A DNA stretch of 64,000 nucleotides, taken from contig JACBXP010000003.1 in the NCBI GenBank assembly GCA_015863185.1, forward strand, positions 109,120 through 173,119. The letters are read 5' to 3'. The position numbers and the translations under genes were made by a program. Under the pieces are notes generated by a model, which worked only from the letters and a program-made list of their open reading frames with translations, was not told the origin of the DNA and did no database searches. Below are positions 15,981-24,454 of the stretch, piece by piece. Origin of the DNA: Aerococcaceae bacterium DSM 111020 (GTDB lineage Bacteria > Bacillota > Bacilli > Lactobacillales > Aerococcaceae). Numbering within the stretch: the stretch's first letter is position 1; each line of letters starts with the position of its first letter.

Positions 15981-16586
15981 TTGAATATAACTAAAGATAC
16001 AATGGTTGAAAATTTAGATGTAAACGGATATACGTACTTTAGGTTATTATCGTACAGCGGTGCTCGAAAATCAGAAATACTAGCTCTTAAATGGTCGGAT
16101 ATCGATTTTTATACATCTACCCTCAACATTAGTAAAACACTTACTAGGGGCTTAAATAATAAGATTATCATGCAACCTACGAAGATGGTGAACGGTCGAA
16201 GAGTGATTGATATGGATTATGACTCTATGAAGCTTTTAAAGCTGTGGAAGATGTATCAGGCTCAATTCATGCTGAAACTTGGATTTAATACCAATACACA
16301 CGATCAGAATGTTTTTGCGAATACTAGAAATAATTTCTATTCAATTAATGTTCCCAATGACCGTATGAGAAATGTGCAAAAGCGTAATGGTCTTAAATAA
16401 ATTACAGTTCATGGGTTACGACACACGTATAGTAGTATCCTCTTCTCTATGGGAGCATCAATAAAAGATGTTCAAGCTCGTCTAGGACACACAGATATTC
16501 AGACAACAATGAATATCTATGCTCATGTTACGAAAGAAGAAAAGAAAGACACAGCAGATAAATTTGCGAAGTTTATGGAGAATTAA
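15981..16586 (+). pseudogene. Tyrosine integrase, C-terminal part with one TAA
   Basis: The frame reads SYSGARKSEILALKWSDI (catalytic Arg I region), TAA at 16398-16400, then ITVHGLRHTYSS (His-x-x-Arg) and LGHTDIQTTMNIYAH (His and the catalytic Tyr). Homologs commonly have Glu before ITVHGLRHT, so one base change made the stop. About 200 codons of the catalytic domain remain; the arm-binding and core-binding N-terminal domains are missing. It probably once recognised the ssrA site. It lies 660 bp from the att border of element 2 and is now dead. Confidence 0.9.
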
Positions 16587-16698
16587 AATGGTTGTTTCAC
16601 TGTATAATACGAAGATTAATTCTATGGTATGATTGGTCCATCTAGAAATATTAAAGGTTTTAAATTTTGGTTACTACGATAACTAGAGGAGCTAAAGA

Positions 16699-17097
16699 AT
16701 GAATATTGAAGAAAAACTTTATCAAGTAGCAACAGACTTGGTTAAAACAAGATACCCTTCTGGCTGGGGTGGAGCAGCAGCAATGTTTACTAATGACGGC
16801 AACATATTAACTAGTGTAGCCCCAGAGGTAATCAATGCTTCAACTGAATTATGTATTGAAACTGGAGCAATCCTAGAAGCACACAAACTCAATACTAAAG
16901 TTACTCATACAATTTGTGTGGTAAGAGAAAATGAAAATGCGAATTTTACAGTTTTGACTCCATGTGGTGTATGTCAAGAGAGACTTTATTATTGGGGGGA
17001 AAATGTAAAAGCAGCAGTAACTAATGAAGGTGGTAATTTGGAATACAGAGAATTAAAAGAAATACAACCTTATCATTGGTATAAAGCTTATAATTAG
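16699..17097 (+). CDS. Cytidine deaminase-like protein (blasticidin-S deaminase type)
   Basis: This 132-residue protein has the zinc site of the cytidine deaminase fold: CIE (Cys and the catalytic Glu, residues about 54-56, within ELCIETGAILEAH) and PCGVCQERLYYWG (two zinc Cys). The motif and length fit the small tetrameric deaminase group that includes blasticidin-S deaminases. Nucleoside salvage or drug inactivation are both possible, and the substrate cannot be read. The ATG follows AGAGGAGC. It is the last gene before the right border of element 2, a position where recently acquired cargo is common. Confidence 0.8.
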   Translation: MNIEEKLYQVATDLVKTRYPSGWGGAAAMFTNDGNILTSVAPEVINASTELCIETGAILEAHKLNTKVTHTICVVRENENANFTVLTPCGVCQERLYYWGENVKAAVTNEGGNLEYRELKEIQPYHWYKAYN

Positions 17098-17112
17098 AAA
17101 GTGAAATAAAAA

Positions 17113-17165
17113 CCATTACCATTTTTCGAGTAGTAATGGAAATGGTAATGGTTGGTAATGGTTTA
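17113..17165. repeat. Arm-type GGTAATGG repeats at the right end of element 2
   Basis: CCATTACC is followed by GTAATGG, GGTAATGG and another GGTAATGG. Related groups occur at 1045-1067, 11415-11457 and 11595-11617, always just inside an element end. This placement fits integrase arm-binding sites. Confidence 0.6.
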
Positions 17166-17193
17166 TAGCAAATGTAAGTAAAGTTCGGAAATT

Positions 17194-17237
17194 AAAAAAG
17201 GCTTCCTACCAGCGTTTAGAAGCTGGTGGGAAACCTT
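17194..17237 (-). terminator. ssrA: Terminator now serving ssrA
   Basis: AAGGCTTCCTACCAGC (17198-17213) pairs with GCTGGTGGGAAACCTT (17222-17237) with wobble pairs. On the minus strand it is followed by a T run. It lies inside element 2, 14 bp beyond the tmRNA 3' end. Confidence 0.85.
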
Positions 17238-17250
17238 AGTAAAGCTATAA

Positions 17251-17612
17251 TGGAGATGAGGGGAATCGAACCCCTGTCCGAACCTCTCGTATCTCCCGAC
17301 TCTACGCTAATAGTTTATCGATTTGGTTTAGCTTCCATCTAGCTGATAAACGAGCATCAATGGTTGCGAGTCTGATAATCTCTTTTCAAATATGCAGACG
17401 GAATATTTGAACGTATCCCACTAAATTGAGACCAGTACCCGAGTACATGGGCGATACCGGACTGATCCTAACTCGCTGTTATTAGGCAGCTAAAGCTAGA
17501 TTATTGTTTGTTTTATTTGCAGTTATATTTAACTGATAGCGTTTTTAGGAAGTCGCCACCTTCCTAGCGCATCGAGAGACCGAATAAAGCCCGTCGAAAC
17601 CGGAACATCCCC
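17251..17612 (-). ncRNA. ssrA: Transfer-messenger RNA (tmRNA)
   Basis: The minus strand starts GGGGATGTTCCGGTTTCGAC and ends in GGTTCGATTCCCCTCATCTCCA. The 5' GGGGATG pairs with the 3' CATCTCC as an acceptor stem, and GGTTCGATTCC is the T-loop. The tag frame at 17485-17520 encodes ANKTNNNLALAA followed by two stops. CCA is not encoded. tmRNA releases stalled ribosomes and tags the nascent chain for proteolysis. Its 3' end is the integration site of the island. Confidence 0.97.
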
Positions 17613-17668
17613 GATTTATAACCACTTTATATCTTATCATCTGAATGCTTTTATGTCAACCTTAACGA

Positions 17669-18493
17669 TTATGGTACCAGTAAGTGAAGTACTTTTTCGA
17701 AGTGGACACCGTAAGTAATCGGATCTTCATCATCCAAGGTTGCTTGAATAGCTGCCGGAACAAATTCAACTGCTGTATCAATACTTTCTTGAATATTTGC
17801 AGAATTCAAGTATTTTCCGACAACAGTCGCAGCAAAAACATCTCCCGTTCCATGGAACAATTGATCGATGTATTTTGCTAGAGAATACGTTAGTTCATTC
17901 TCTTCATTTAATAGAGCTGCTCCAATCATCTTGTCTTGACGAACGCCTGTAATGATGACATTTTTTGCCCCGATATCTTTCAATTCTTGCATAATTTCTA
18001 GCAGTTCTTCTTCTGAATACGTTAATGATTCAAATGAGCGTTCTAATAATAAACAAGCTTCGGTATAATTAGGCAATACATAATCCGCAATAGCGACTAG
18101 TTTTCGTTGTGCTTGGCCGTATTCATTATCAAAACCAACATAATATTTACCATTATCACCAAAGGCCGGATCAATAAAGATCTTTCCACCTGGTGCAAGA
18201 ATGTTTGGAATATGTTCAATTAATAAATCAACATGATCAATTCGCCCTAAATAACCAGTATAGATAGCATCAAATTTGATATCTAATTCTTCCCAGTGCT
18301 TTAACATTTGAACCATATTATCTGTTAAGTCCAAGAAAGTAAATCCCGGAAATTCTGGTCCGGTATGTGTTGAAAGAATGGCTGTAGGCATGATACTTCC
18401 CGTCACACCACAAGCTGATACAATAGGCAAAGCAACCGTTGTTGAACATTTACCAAATCCTGAGATATCTTGAATAATTAACACATTCTTCAT
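17669..18493 (-). CDS. Pyridoxal/pyridoxamine kinase
   Basis: This 274-residue ribokinase-fold protein has the PdxK/PdxY features: N-terminal QDISGFGKCSTTVALPI, STHTGPEF, DPAFGDNGKYY, LPNYTEACLL and the catalytic HGTGDVFAATV near residue 214 (anion hole and Asp). It phosphorylates pyridoxal, pyridoxine or pyridoxamine with ATP in vitamin B6 salvage. Length and motif order are normal. It is the first chromosomal gene beyond ssrA and appears monocistronic. The choice between pdxK and pdxY cannot be settled by eye. Confidence 0.9.
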   Translation of the reverse strand: MKNVLIIQDISGFGKCSTTVALPIVSACGVTGSIMPTAILSTHTGPEFPGFTFLDLTDNMVQMLKHWEELDIKFDAIYTGYLGRIDHVDLLIEHIPNILAPGGKIFIDPAFGDNGKYYVGFDNEYGQAQRKLVAIADYVLPNYTEACLLLERSFESLTYSEEELLEIMQELKDIGAKNVIITGVRQDKMIGAALLNEENELTYSLAKYIDQLFHGTGDVFAATVVGKYLNSANIQESIDTAVEFVPAAIQATLDDEDPITYGVHFEKVLHLLVP

Positions 18494-18604
18494 TGAATAA
18501 CCTCTATTCTATCTTACAATTATTAGTCATTAAATCATCTCAAATATTTACTTAAAATACAAGAAAAAATGATAACAACTGATGATAATTAGTATATTGT
18601 TCGC

Positions 18605-19369
18605 TTATTTATTCTTTAATGCGTCGGCCATTGAGTATAATCCTGGAGAAGCTTTGAGTAAGAATGTTGCGCCCATCAATGCTCCTCGCGCAAAAATATC
18701 CTTTGAGCCAGCGCGATGTGTTAATTCAAGTGTTTCTTCATTATTAGCAAAGATTACGGTATGTTCCCCCACAATATTGCCTCCACGAATCGCGTGAATA
18801 CCAATTTCATTGTGAGAGCGTTCCTCCCCTAACCCACTTCGACCATGAATGACTTTCATCGCATCGTCAATTTCATTTAAGCTCGCATTTTTGAGCATCA
18901 CTGCTGTGCCACTAGGGGCATCTTTTTTAAAGCGATGATGTTTTTCAATAATCTCGATATCATAGCCCAAAGGATATAATAATCGTGTCATTTCGCCTAC
19001 GATGTGCTCCATCACACTTACGCCAATACTGGTGTTATGAGCATTCAATATAGGAATTGAGTGACTTGCATGCTTTATTCTCTCTTCCTGTGCTTCATTT
19101 TGACCTGTTGTTGCCAACATAATTGGCAATTGTTGGGTGACGGCATATTCCATCAATGCTTCGGTCAAAGAAACATGAGAGAAATCAATAATCACATCGG
19201 CTTCTATATTTGCTAAACATAAATCATCGAAATTGGTGAAACAAGGAAAATCTTCGGATGTCCCAGTCGCATGAATTCCAGCGACGATTTCATCATTCTC
19301 CGTTTGTGTCACTAAGTGTTGAAGGGTTTGCCCCATCGCGCCATTAGCACCTACTAAAATAATACGCAT
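18605..19369 (-). CDS. dapB: 4-hydroxy-tetrahydrodipicolinate reductase
   Basis: The N-terminal VGANGAMGQ binds NAD(P)H. DVIIDFSHVS, the catalytic EKHHRFKKDAPSGTA near residue 145 (His pair and Lys) and IGIHAIRGG are DapB signatures. The enzyme makes tetrahydrodipicolinate for lysine and peptidoglycan diaminopimelate. About 254 residues is a normal length. The ATG at 19369 is preferred, with TTGGAG 6 nt upstream; the frame is open four codons further to a TTG. It closes the lysA-dapA-dapB operon behind a lysine riboswitch. Confidence 0.95.
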   Translation of the reverse strand: MRIILVGANGAMGQTLQHLVTQTENDEIVAGIHATGTSEDFPCFTNFDDLCLANIEADVIIDFSHVSLTEALMEYAVTQQLPIMLATTGQNEAQEERIKHASHSIPILNAHNTSIGVSVMEHIVGEMTRLLYPLGYDIEIIEKHHRFKKDAPSGTAVMLKNASLNEIDDAMKVIHGRSGLGEERSHNEIGIHAIRGGNIVGEHTVIFANNEETLELTHRAGSKDIFARGALMGATFLLKASPGLYSMADALKNK

Positions 19370-19385
19370 CTTTATCTCCAATCTA

Positions 19386-20282
19386 TTAAGCTTGATAATC
19401 TTTAGCTAATACTTCTATATATTGATTTAAAATCTCTTGAGTTTCTTTTGAAGGAGGAGCTAAAGGTAATCGATACGTCAAATCTGCCCAACCAAGTTTA
19501 GACGCAATGTATTTTACTGGAATCGGATTGACTTCAATAAACAAATCATGATTGATCGCATTCATTTGGTCATTTAATGTTTGAGCTTCCTTCTCACGGC
19601 CCTCTATAGCAAATTGAATGACATCATGCACTTCATTGGGCATCACATTAGCTGTAACACTAATGGCCCCCTGCCCTCCCATTTTTACTATTTCTAAATT
19701 CAAGTCATCATTCCCTGAATAAATTGCAAAATTATCATCAACTAAATCCATCACCGCTTGGGTATATTCTAAATCACCAACGGCATCTTTTAATGCAACA
19801 ATATTTTCAAATTTGGCAAGTTCAGCAATTTGTTCAGGTCTTAAAGATATTCCCGTTCTACCGGGTACATCATATAAAATAATTGGAATTTGAACACTCT
19901 CAGCAATCATTGTAAAATGTGTCATCAAACCTTCATCATTTGCTTTATTGTAATATGGGGTCACAATCAGTAAGGCGTCTGCTCCTGCTGCTTCAGCTTG
20001 TTGGCTCAATTTAATGGAGTGCATGGTATCATTAATTCCTGTACCAGCAATCACTGGTTTGCGTCCATTGACATGTTTCACTGCAAATTCAATCACATCC
20101 ATTTGTTCCTCATCCGTCATCGTAGCACTTTCCCCTGTAGTGCCCGTTACGATGATCGCATCTGTGCGATGTTCTAAATGGAAGTCGAGTAATCGCTCAA
20201 ACGCTTGCCAATCAATGTCTCTTGTATTTGCTACAAAAGGTGTAATGATTGCTACTCCAGACCCTGTGTAAATATGTGTCAT
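19386..20282 (-). CDS. dapA: 4-hydroxy-tetrahydrodipicolinate synthase
   Basis: This TIM-barrel aldolase of about 298 residues has GTTGESATMTDEE near residue 47, VTPYYNKAN, ILYDVPGRTG (catalytic Tyr region) and VALKDAVGD (Schiff-base Lys near residue 160). It condenses pyruvate with aspartate semialdehyde, the committed step to lysine. The second ATG (20282) has AAAGGAG at 8 nt and is preferred to the first. It lies between lysA and dapB with gaps of under 20 bp, so translation from one mRNA is likely. Confidence 0.95.
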   Translation of the reverse strand: MTHIYTGSGVAIITPFVANTRDIDWQAFERLLDFHLEHRTDAIIVTGTTGESATMTDEEQMDVIEFAVKHVNGRKPVIAGTGINDTMHSIKLSQQAEAAGADALLIVTPYYNKANDEGLMTHFTMIAESVQIPIILYDVPGRTGISLRPEQIAELAKFENIVALKDAVGDLEYTQAVMDLVDDNFAIYSGNDDLNLEIVKMGGQGAISVTANVMPNEVHDVIQFAIEGREKEAQTLNDQMNAINHDLFIEVNPIPVKYIASKLGWADLTYRLPLAPPSKETQEILNQYIEVLAKDYQA

Positions 20283-20294
20283 TGTCATTCTCCT

Positions 20295-21593
20295 TTATAA
20301 TTGATTTCGTACCAAATCATCAAGTGTATCGCGCTTCACAGTTAATTTAATCGTCTCTTCTGTCACATGAATCATTGCTGGTCTAGGGATATAATTATAA
20401 TTACTCGCCATTGTAAAATTATAAGCTCCCGTGCCATTGACTAGTAATAAATCTCCCGGTGTCGCTTCTGGCAGCATGATCGATTCAATTATTTTGTCCC
20501 CTGATTCACAGGCCTTACCTGCAATAGTATAAGATGCTTTAGCTGAATCTGTTATTTTATTTACCAATGCTGCTTCATATTTTGCCTGATATAATGCAGG
20601 TCTAATATTATCTGTCATGCCACCATCTACGAATAAATAATGCTTGCCTGACAGTGTTTGTTTCAAATCACCTACTCGATATAATGTACTTCCGGATGCA
20701 TTCACTAATGAACGTCCTGGTTCTATGGCCACCTTTTCAATCGGTAATTTTGCTTCTTGAATGGCCTTCTCAATCTGCTTAACAAAACGTGGTAAATAGT
20801 CAATCACGTCAAAGGGTTGATCCTCCTCCGTGTAGTAAACACCGAAACCTCCTCCAAAATTGAGTTCAGTAATCTTCAAAGCCGTTTGTTCCATTACCTT
20901 TTGGGCAAAGTCAATTAATGATTCACTGGCCTTCAAAAATGAATCCGCTTCGAATATTTGACTGCCAATATGACTATGAAAACCCACTAAATTCAAATGC
21001 GACAAGGCAGCGATCTCAGAAATCACCATAAATATTTCAGAATCATGAATATTTTCACCAAATTTTGAATCATTGGTCGCAGTTAGAATATATTCGTGGG
21101 TCGATGCTTCAATTCCTGGATTAACTCGCAGTAGAACTTTTTGAATGTGACCTTCATTGGATTGTTGAATCAAGTGATTTAAGCGATGCGCTTCTGATTG
21201 ATTATCTAAAACAATCGTTCCCACACCATTTTTGATAGCATATAATAATTCTTGATCCGTTTTATTATTCCCATGAAAATACATTCGTTTAGCATCAATA
21301 CCGCCAGCTTGTCCTGCATAAATTTCCCCAGCACTGACAACATCTTGCCCAATATCCAGCCTAGCTACGAGGCGAGCAATTTCTTTGGTCAATAATGCTT
21401 TTGAAGCATATAATATCTCCGTTTCAAACACTTCTGATTGAAATTGATCGCGATATCCTTTCACCCGCTCAATAAAACTTGGTTCATCAAATATATATAA
21501 GGGGGTTTGATACTCTTGAGCAATTCGTTCATAATCATACCCTCGGTGGGTTAACCTGTCGTCTTTTATTTGTTGATATGATTCTAACTTCAC
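20295..21593 (-). CDS. lysA: Diaminopimelate decarboxylase
   Basis: This 432-residue fold-III PLP enzyme has ASKALLTKEI (the Lys that binds PLP), HGNNKTDQELL, GFHSHIGSQI, LNFGGGFG and GKACESGDKI (active-site Cys). It converts meso-diaminopimelate to lysine. The GTG start follows TTAAGGAGAG, only a few bases after the riboswitch terminator. It is the first gene of the lysA-dapA-dapB operon and therefore the direct target of lysine feedback through the leader. Confidence 0.96.
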   Translation of the reverse strand: MKLESYQQIKDDRLTHRGYDYERIAQEYQTPLYIFDEPSFIERVKGYRDQFQSEVFETEILYASKALLTKEIARLVARLDIGQDVVSAGEIYAGQAGGIDAKRMYFHGNNKTDQELLYAIKNGVGTIVLDNQSEAHRLNHLIQQSNEGHIQKVLLRVNPGIEASTHEYILTATNDSKFGENIHDSEIFMVISEIAALSHLNLVGFHSHIGSQIFEADSFLKASESLIDFAQKVMEQTALKITELNFGGGFGVYYTEEDQPFDVIDYLPRFVKQIEKAIQEAKLPIEKVAIEPGRSLVNASGSTLYRVGDLKQTLSGKHYLFVDGGMTDNIRPALYQAKYEAALVNKITDSAKASYTIAGKACESGDKIIESIMLPEATPGDLLLVNGTGAYNFTMASNYNYIPRPAMIHVTEETIKLTVKRDTLDDLVRNQL

Positions 21594-21607
21594 TTGATTC
21601 TCTCCTT

Positions 21608-21641
21608 AAAAAAAGTGCCGCTGAACAAAAGTTCGCGGCAC
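21608..21641 (-). terminator. Attenuator terminator of the lysine riboswitch
   Basis: GTGCCGC(T)GAAC and GTTCGCGGCAC arms close on a short A-rich loop. The minus-strand reading ends in seven T just before the lysA ribosome site. Confidence 0.9.
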
Positions 21642-21644
21642 GTC

Positions 21645-21825
21645 TCATCGATGTTTACTTTTGCCAGGTAATTGATTGCACTTCATTATTAATTGGCTAT
21701 TAATAATAACAGTGACCTGTTTATTCAACAAGCCCCCAGTAATGTTATCCACATACTTCGGCGAACTCCCCTTTCACTCATGCTACTCTTGTCATTCGCG
21801 CCTCGCACAATACCGCTTATTCAAT
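21645..21825 (-). promoter_or_regulatory. Lysine riboswitch (L box)
   Basis: The minus strand shows the L-box core in order: GAGGCGCGAATGACAAGAGTAG, then GTGAAAGGGGAGTTCGCCGAAG, then ACTGGGGGCTTGTTGAAT and GGTCACTG. These match the known order AGGUGCG, GAAAGGGG...GCCGAAG and the CUGUCAC-type closing strand. A terminator follows at 21608-21641, so lysine binding should stop transcription of lysA-dapA-dapB. A promoter with TTGCAT and TATAGT 16 nt apart lies near 21838-21866. Confidence 0.9.
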
Positions 21826-21909
21826 TCTCATTAACTATAACATATTAAAGAGAAGATGCAATTAAAAAGTGTCGTTTTCTCATTATTTTGCCATTTTATT
21901 CAAATTTAC

Positions 21910-21938
21910 TTGACATTTTATGCGATAATTCGTAATTT
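21910..21938 (+). promoter_or_regulatory. Promoter of asd
   Basis: TTGACA (21910-21915) and TAATTT (21933-21938) are separated by 17 nt, upstream of AAAGGAG and the asd ATG. Confidence 0.6.
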
Positions 21939-21974
21939 AAGAGAGTATCATAATTTAAATAAAGGAGTCTATCA

Positions 21975-22964
21975 ATGAATAAAGAATATCATATTGCCGT
22001 GGTCGGCGCTTCTGGTGTGGTCGGCAGAACCATTATAGAAGTACTTGAAGAACATGAATTACCGATTAGTAATTTGCAATTATTTGCGAGTGCCCGCTCT
22101 GCAGGCAAGACTATCCCTTTTCGAGGCGAAGATATTGTGATTGAAGAATTAACAGAAGAATCATTACAGTCTCCAATCCAAATTGCTATTTTCTCAGCAG
22201 GTGGAGATACATCTAAAAAATATGCCCCTATAGCTGCTGCCAATGGCGTAACAGTGATTGATAATTCTTCTGCTTTCCGTATGGATGAGAATAAAAAACT
22301 AATTGTCCCAGAAATAAATGGTAAGATTCTAACGACAGAAGATAAGATTATTGCTAATCCTAACTGTTCAACTATTCAATCCGTTTTACCTATCGCTGTC
22401 ATTCATGATAAATACTCAATTGAGCGGATTGTTTATAGTACCTATCAAGCAGTATCTGGTGCTGGACAAGCAGGAATTAGCGACTTAGAAAATGGAACCA
22501 CTGAGAATTTCCAATATCCGATTGTTGAGACAGTTATACCTCAAATCGATGTGTTCCAAGACAATGGCTACACAAAAGAAGAAGAAAAAATGATTAATGA
22601 AACGCATAAAATTTTAGGTGACACAAATATTGGTGTAACCGCAACTTGCGTCCGTGTCCCGATTAAGACCTCTCACGCGGTAAGTATTAATATTCAAACA
22701 ACGAAATCCTTTGATATTGACGAGATACGAGAATTTCTAGCAAACACTCCAGGGATTACCGTCATCGATGATATTGAAAATAATCGTTATCCATTGCAGC
22801 ATGAAGCAGCTGGAAAAGATGATGTTTTTGTCGGTCGAATTCGCCGAGATCATTCCATCGAAAATGGTCTAAATCTTTTCGTCGTTTCGGATAATTTAAG
22901 AAAAGGGGCCGCCACGAATTCAGTTCAAATCGCAGAACAATTGATAGCACTTGACTTAGTTTAA
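21975..22964 (+). CDS. asd: Aspartate-semialdehyde dehydrogenase
   Basis: This 329-residue enzyme has VGASGVVGRT (NADP site), NPNCSTIQ (catalytic Cys near residue 131), ASGAGQAG-type sequence SGAGQAGISDLEN and a C-terminal half with RVPIKTSHAVSI and VGRIRRDHS (the catalytic His lies here). It reduces aspartyl phosphate to the semialdehyde feeding lysine, threonine and methionine. It diverges from the lysA operon, so both share the 380-bp control region, but its own leader shows no riboswitch. A bidirectional terminator follows. Confidence 0.96.
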   Translation: MNKEYHIAVVGASGVVGRTIIEVLEEHELPISNLQLFASARSAGKTIPFRGEDIVIEELTEESLQSPIQIAIFSAGGDTSKKYAPIAAANGVTVIDNSSAFRMDENKKLIVPEINGKILTTEDKIIANPNCSTIQSVLPIAVIHDKYSIERIVYSTYQAVSGAGQAGISDLENGTTENFQYPIVETVIPQIDVFQDNGYTKEEEKMINETHKILGDTNIGVTATCVRVPIKTSHAVSINIQTTKSFDIDEIREFLANTPGITVIDDIENNRYPLQHEAAGKDDVFVGRIRRDHSIENGLNLFVVSDNLRKGAATNSVQIAEQLIALDLV

Positions 22965-22971
22965 TCTATAA

Positions 22972-23001
22972 AAAAACCACTCTAAATTAGAGTGGTTTTA
23001 T
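22972..23001. terminator. Bidirectional terminator between asd and the aldehyde dehydrogenase
   Basis: AACCACTCT and AGAGTGGTT flank an AAATT loop, with A and T runs on both sides. Confidence 0.85.
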
Positions 23002-23010
23002 ATTTGCATA

Positions 23011-24426
23011 TTATTCTGGAAGCATGATTGATTTTATTTCTAAATAATCTTCGATTCCGTAAATACCAACTTCTCGACCTAATCCTGATTGCTTGTATCC
23101 CCCAAATGGAACGCGTGGTGAACGCGGTCCTTGATTGACATAAACATTACCCGAACGAATTTGTTTGGCCACTTCCAATGCTTCCTCGTCATTTGGTCCC
23201 GTTACTGCACCGGACAAGCCATAAGGCGAATCATTCGCTATCTCAATTGCTTCTTCTACTGTGTTGTAAGTGAGAACAGCTAGGACAGGGCCAAAAATTT
23301 CTTCCTGAGCAATCGTCATTTTATTATCCACATCAATGAAGACTGTCGGTTCAACAAAGAACCCTCTGCCATCAATTGCATTACCACCGATAAAGACTTT
23401 CGCGCCCTCTTCTTTTCCTTTTTGAATATAATCCATCACAGTTTCTTTTTGTTTTTCAGAAACCATCGGTCCAACTTTAGTATTTTCATCTGTTGGATCT
23501 CCGACTTGAGCATTTTCTTCATAATATTTTTTAATAATATCTAAATACTCTGCTTTTTCTTCTTCAGGGATAATTAAACGTGTCAAAGCCGCACAAGTTT
23601 GACCTGAATTGTTTAACACGGTGTCGACAGACTGTTTAACTGTTTTGTGTTTATCTGCTCCCGGAAGTCCTATCATAGCTGATTTACCGCCTAGTTCAAG
23701 GACTAATTTTTTAATCTGGTCACTTGCTTTATCATAAAGGCCTCGGCCGACTTCAGTAGAACCAGTAAAGGAAATAACTGAAACATCCTCATGTCCTGCT
23801 AAATAATCGCCTACGGTGCTTCCAGAACCAGTCACAACATTGAAGACTCCTGCAGGTAATCCTGCTTCTTCAATCAATTCTGCATATAAAATCGCTGATA
23901 ATGGTGTGTCGTTCGCTGGCTTAACAACAACTGTATTGCCCGCAATCAGTGCCGGTGTGATTTTTCGTTGAATTTGATTGAACGGATAGTTCCATGGTGT
24001 AATACATGCAACGACACCGAAGCCTTCTTTTTGAATGAGTGCTGTATCCATTTTCTCTTCAAAGGAAAAATCGCGAACATCATCTAGCATCGCACGCATT
24101 TCATTAACGGATTGAGGGACATGTCCAGATTCACTGAATGATTGACTGGCACCTAATTCTTGAACAATCGTATCTGCAATTCTTTGTTTGTTTGCTACGA
24201 TGATTTCATAAAGTTTTTCTAAATATTCTAAACGAGCATCAACTCCCATTGAATTCCAGTCTGAAAAAGCATCTTTAGCCGCTTGAACAGCTTTATCTAC
24301 ATCTTCATTATTGCTAGATGTCACTTCAGCGATCGTTTCTTCTGTTGCTGGATTTAATACGGCTGTCATTTCATTAGAGTTAGACGTCATCCATTGACCA
24401 TTAATATAATTTTGATATTGTTTCAT
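23011..24426 (-). CDS. NAD(P)-dependent aldehyde dehydrogenase
   Basis: This 471-residue ALDH-superfamily enzyme has the cofactor motifs TPWNYPFNQ and [10 protein letters not shown], the catalytic Glu in [11 protein letters not shown] (near residue 250), the catalytic Cys in [12 protein letters not shown] (near residue 284) and [10 protein letters not shown]. The substrate is not determined by these motifs; related Firmicute proteins are annotated as general aliphatic or betaine-type dehydrogenases. The gene is monocistronic between a terminator and the HesB-like gene, with the ribosome site AAAGGACG. Confidence 0.9.
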   Translation of the reverse strand: MKQYQNYINGQWMTSNSNEMTAVLNPATEETIAEVTSSNNEDVDKAVQAAKDAFSDWNSMGVDARLEYLEKLYEIIVANKQRIADTIVQELGASQSFSESGHVPQSVNEMRAMLDDVRDFSFEEKMDTALIQKEGFGVVACITPWNYPFNQIQRKITPALIAGNTVVVKPANDTPLSAILYAELIEEAGLPAGVFNVVTGSGSTVGDYLAGHEDVSVISFTGSTEVGRGLYDKASDQIKKLVLELGGKSAMIGLPGADKHKTVKQSVDTVLNNSGQTCAALTRLIIPEEEKAEYLDIIKKYYEENAQVGDPTDENTKVGPMVSEKQKETVMDYIQKGKEEGAKVFIGGNAIDGRGFFVEPTVFIDVDNKMTIAQEEIFGPVLAVLTYNTVEEAIEIANDSPYGLSGAVTGPNDEEALEVAKQIRSGNVYVNQGPRSPRVPFGGYKQSGLGREVGIYGIEDYLEIKSIMLPE

Positions 24427-24454
24427 GATACATCGTCCTTTCTCTTTTTTTGAA

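Larger units (their letters stand above)
11539..17250. mobile_element. Degenerate integrated element 2 at the ssrA 3' end (FNR-box metal/Dps module)
   Basis: This element lies between the att copy at 11539 and the 3' end of ssrA at 17250. Its left end is homologous to that of element 1, and its right end carries GGTAATGG repeats and a terminator. It contains a broken tyrosine integrase near the right end, which is the usual place in tRNA/tmRNA-linked elements. The cargo is dps, two HMA proteins, a P1B ATPase, a repeat protein and a deaminase-like protein. Tandem insertion of two elements at one site (accretion) is inferred from the repeat layout. Confidence 0.7.
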
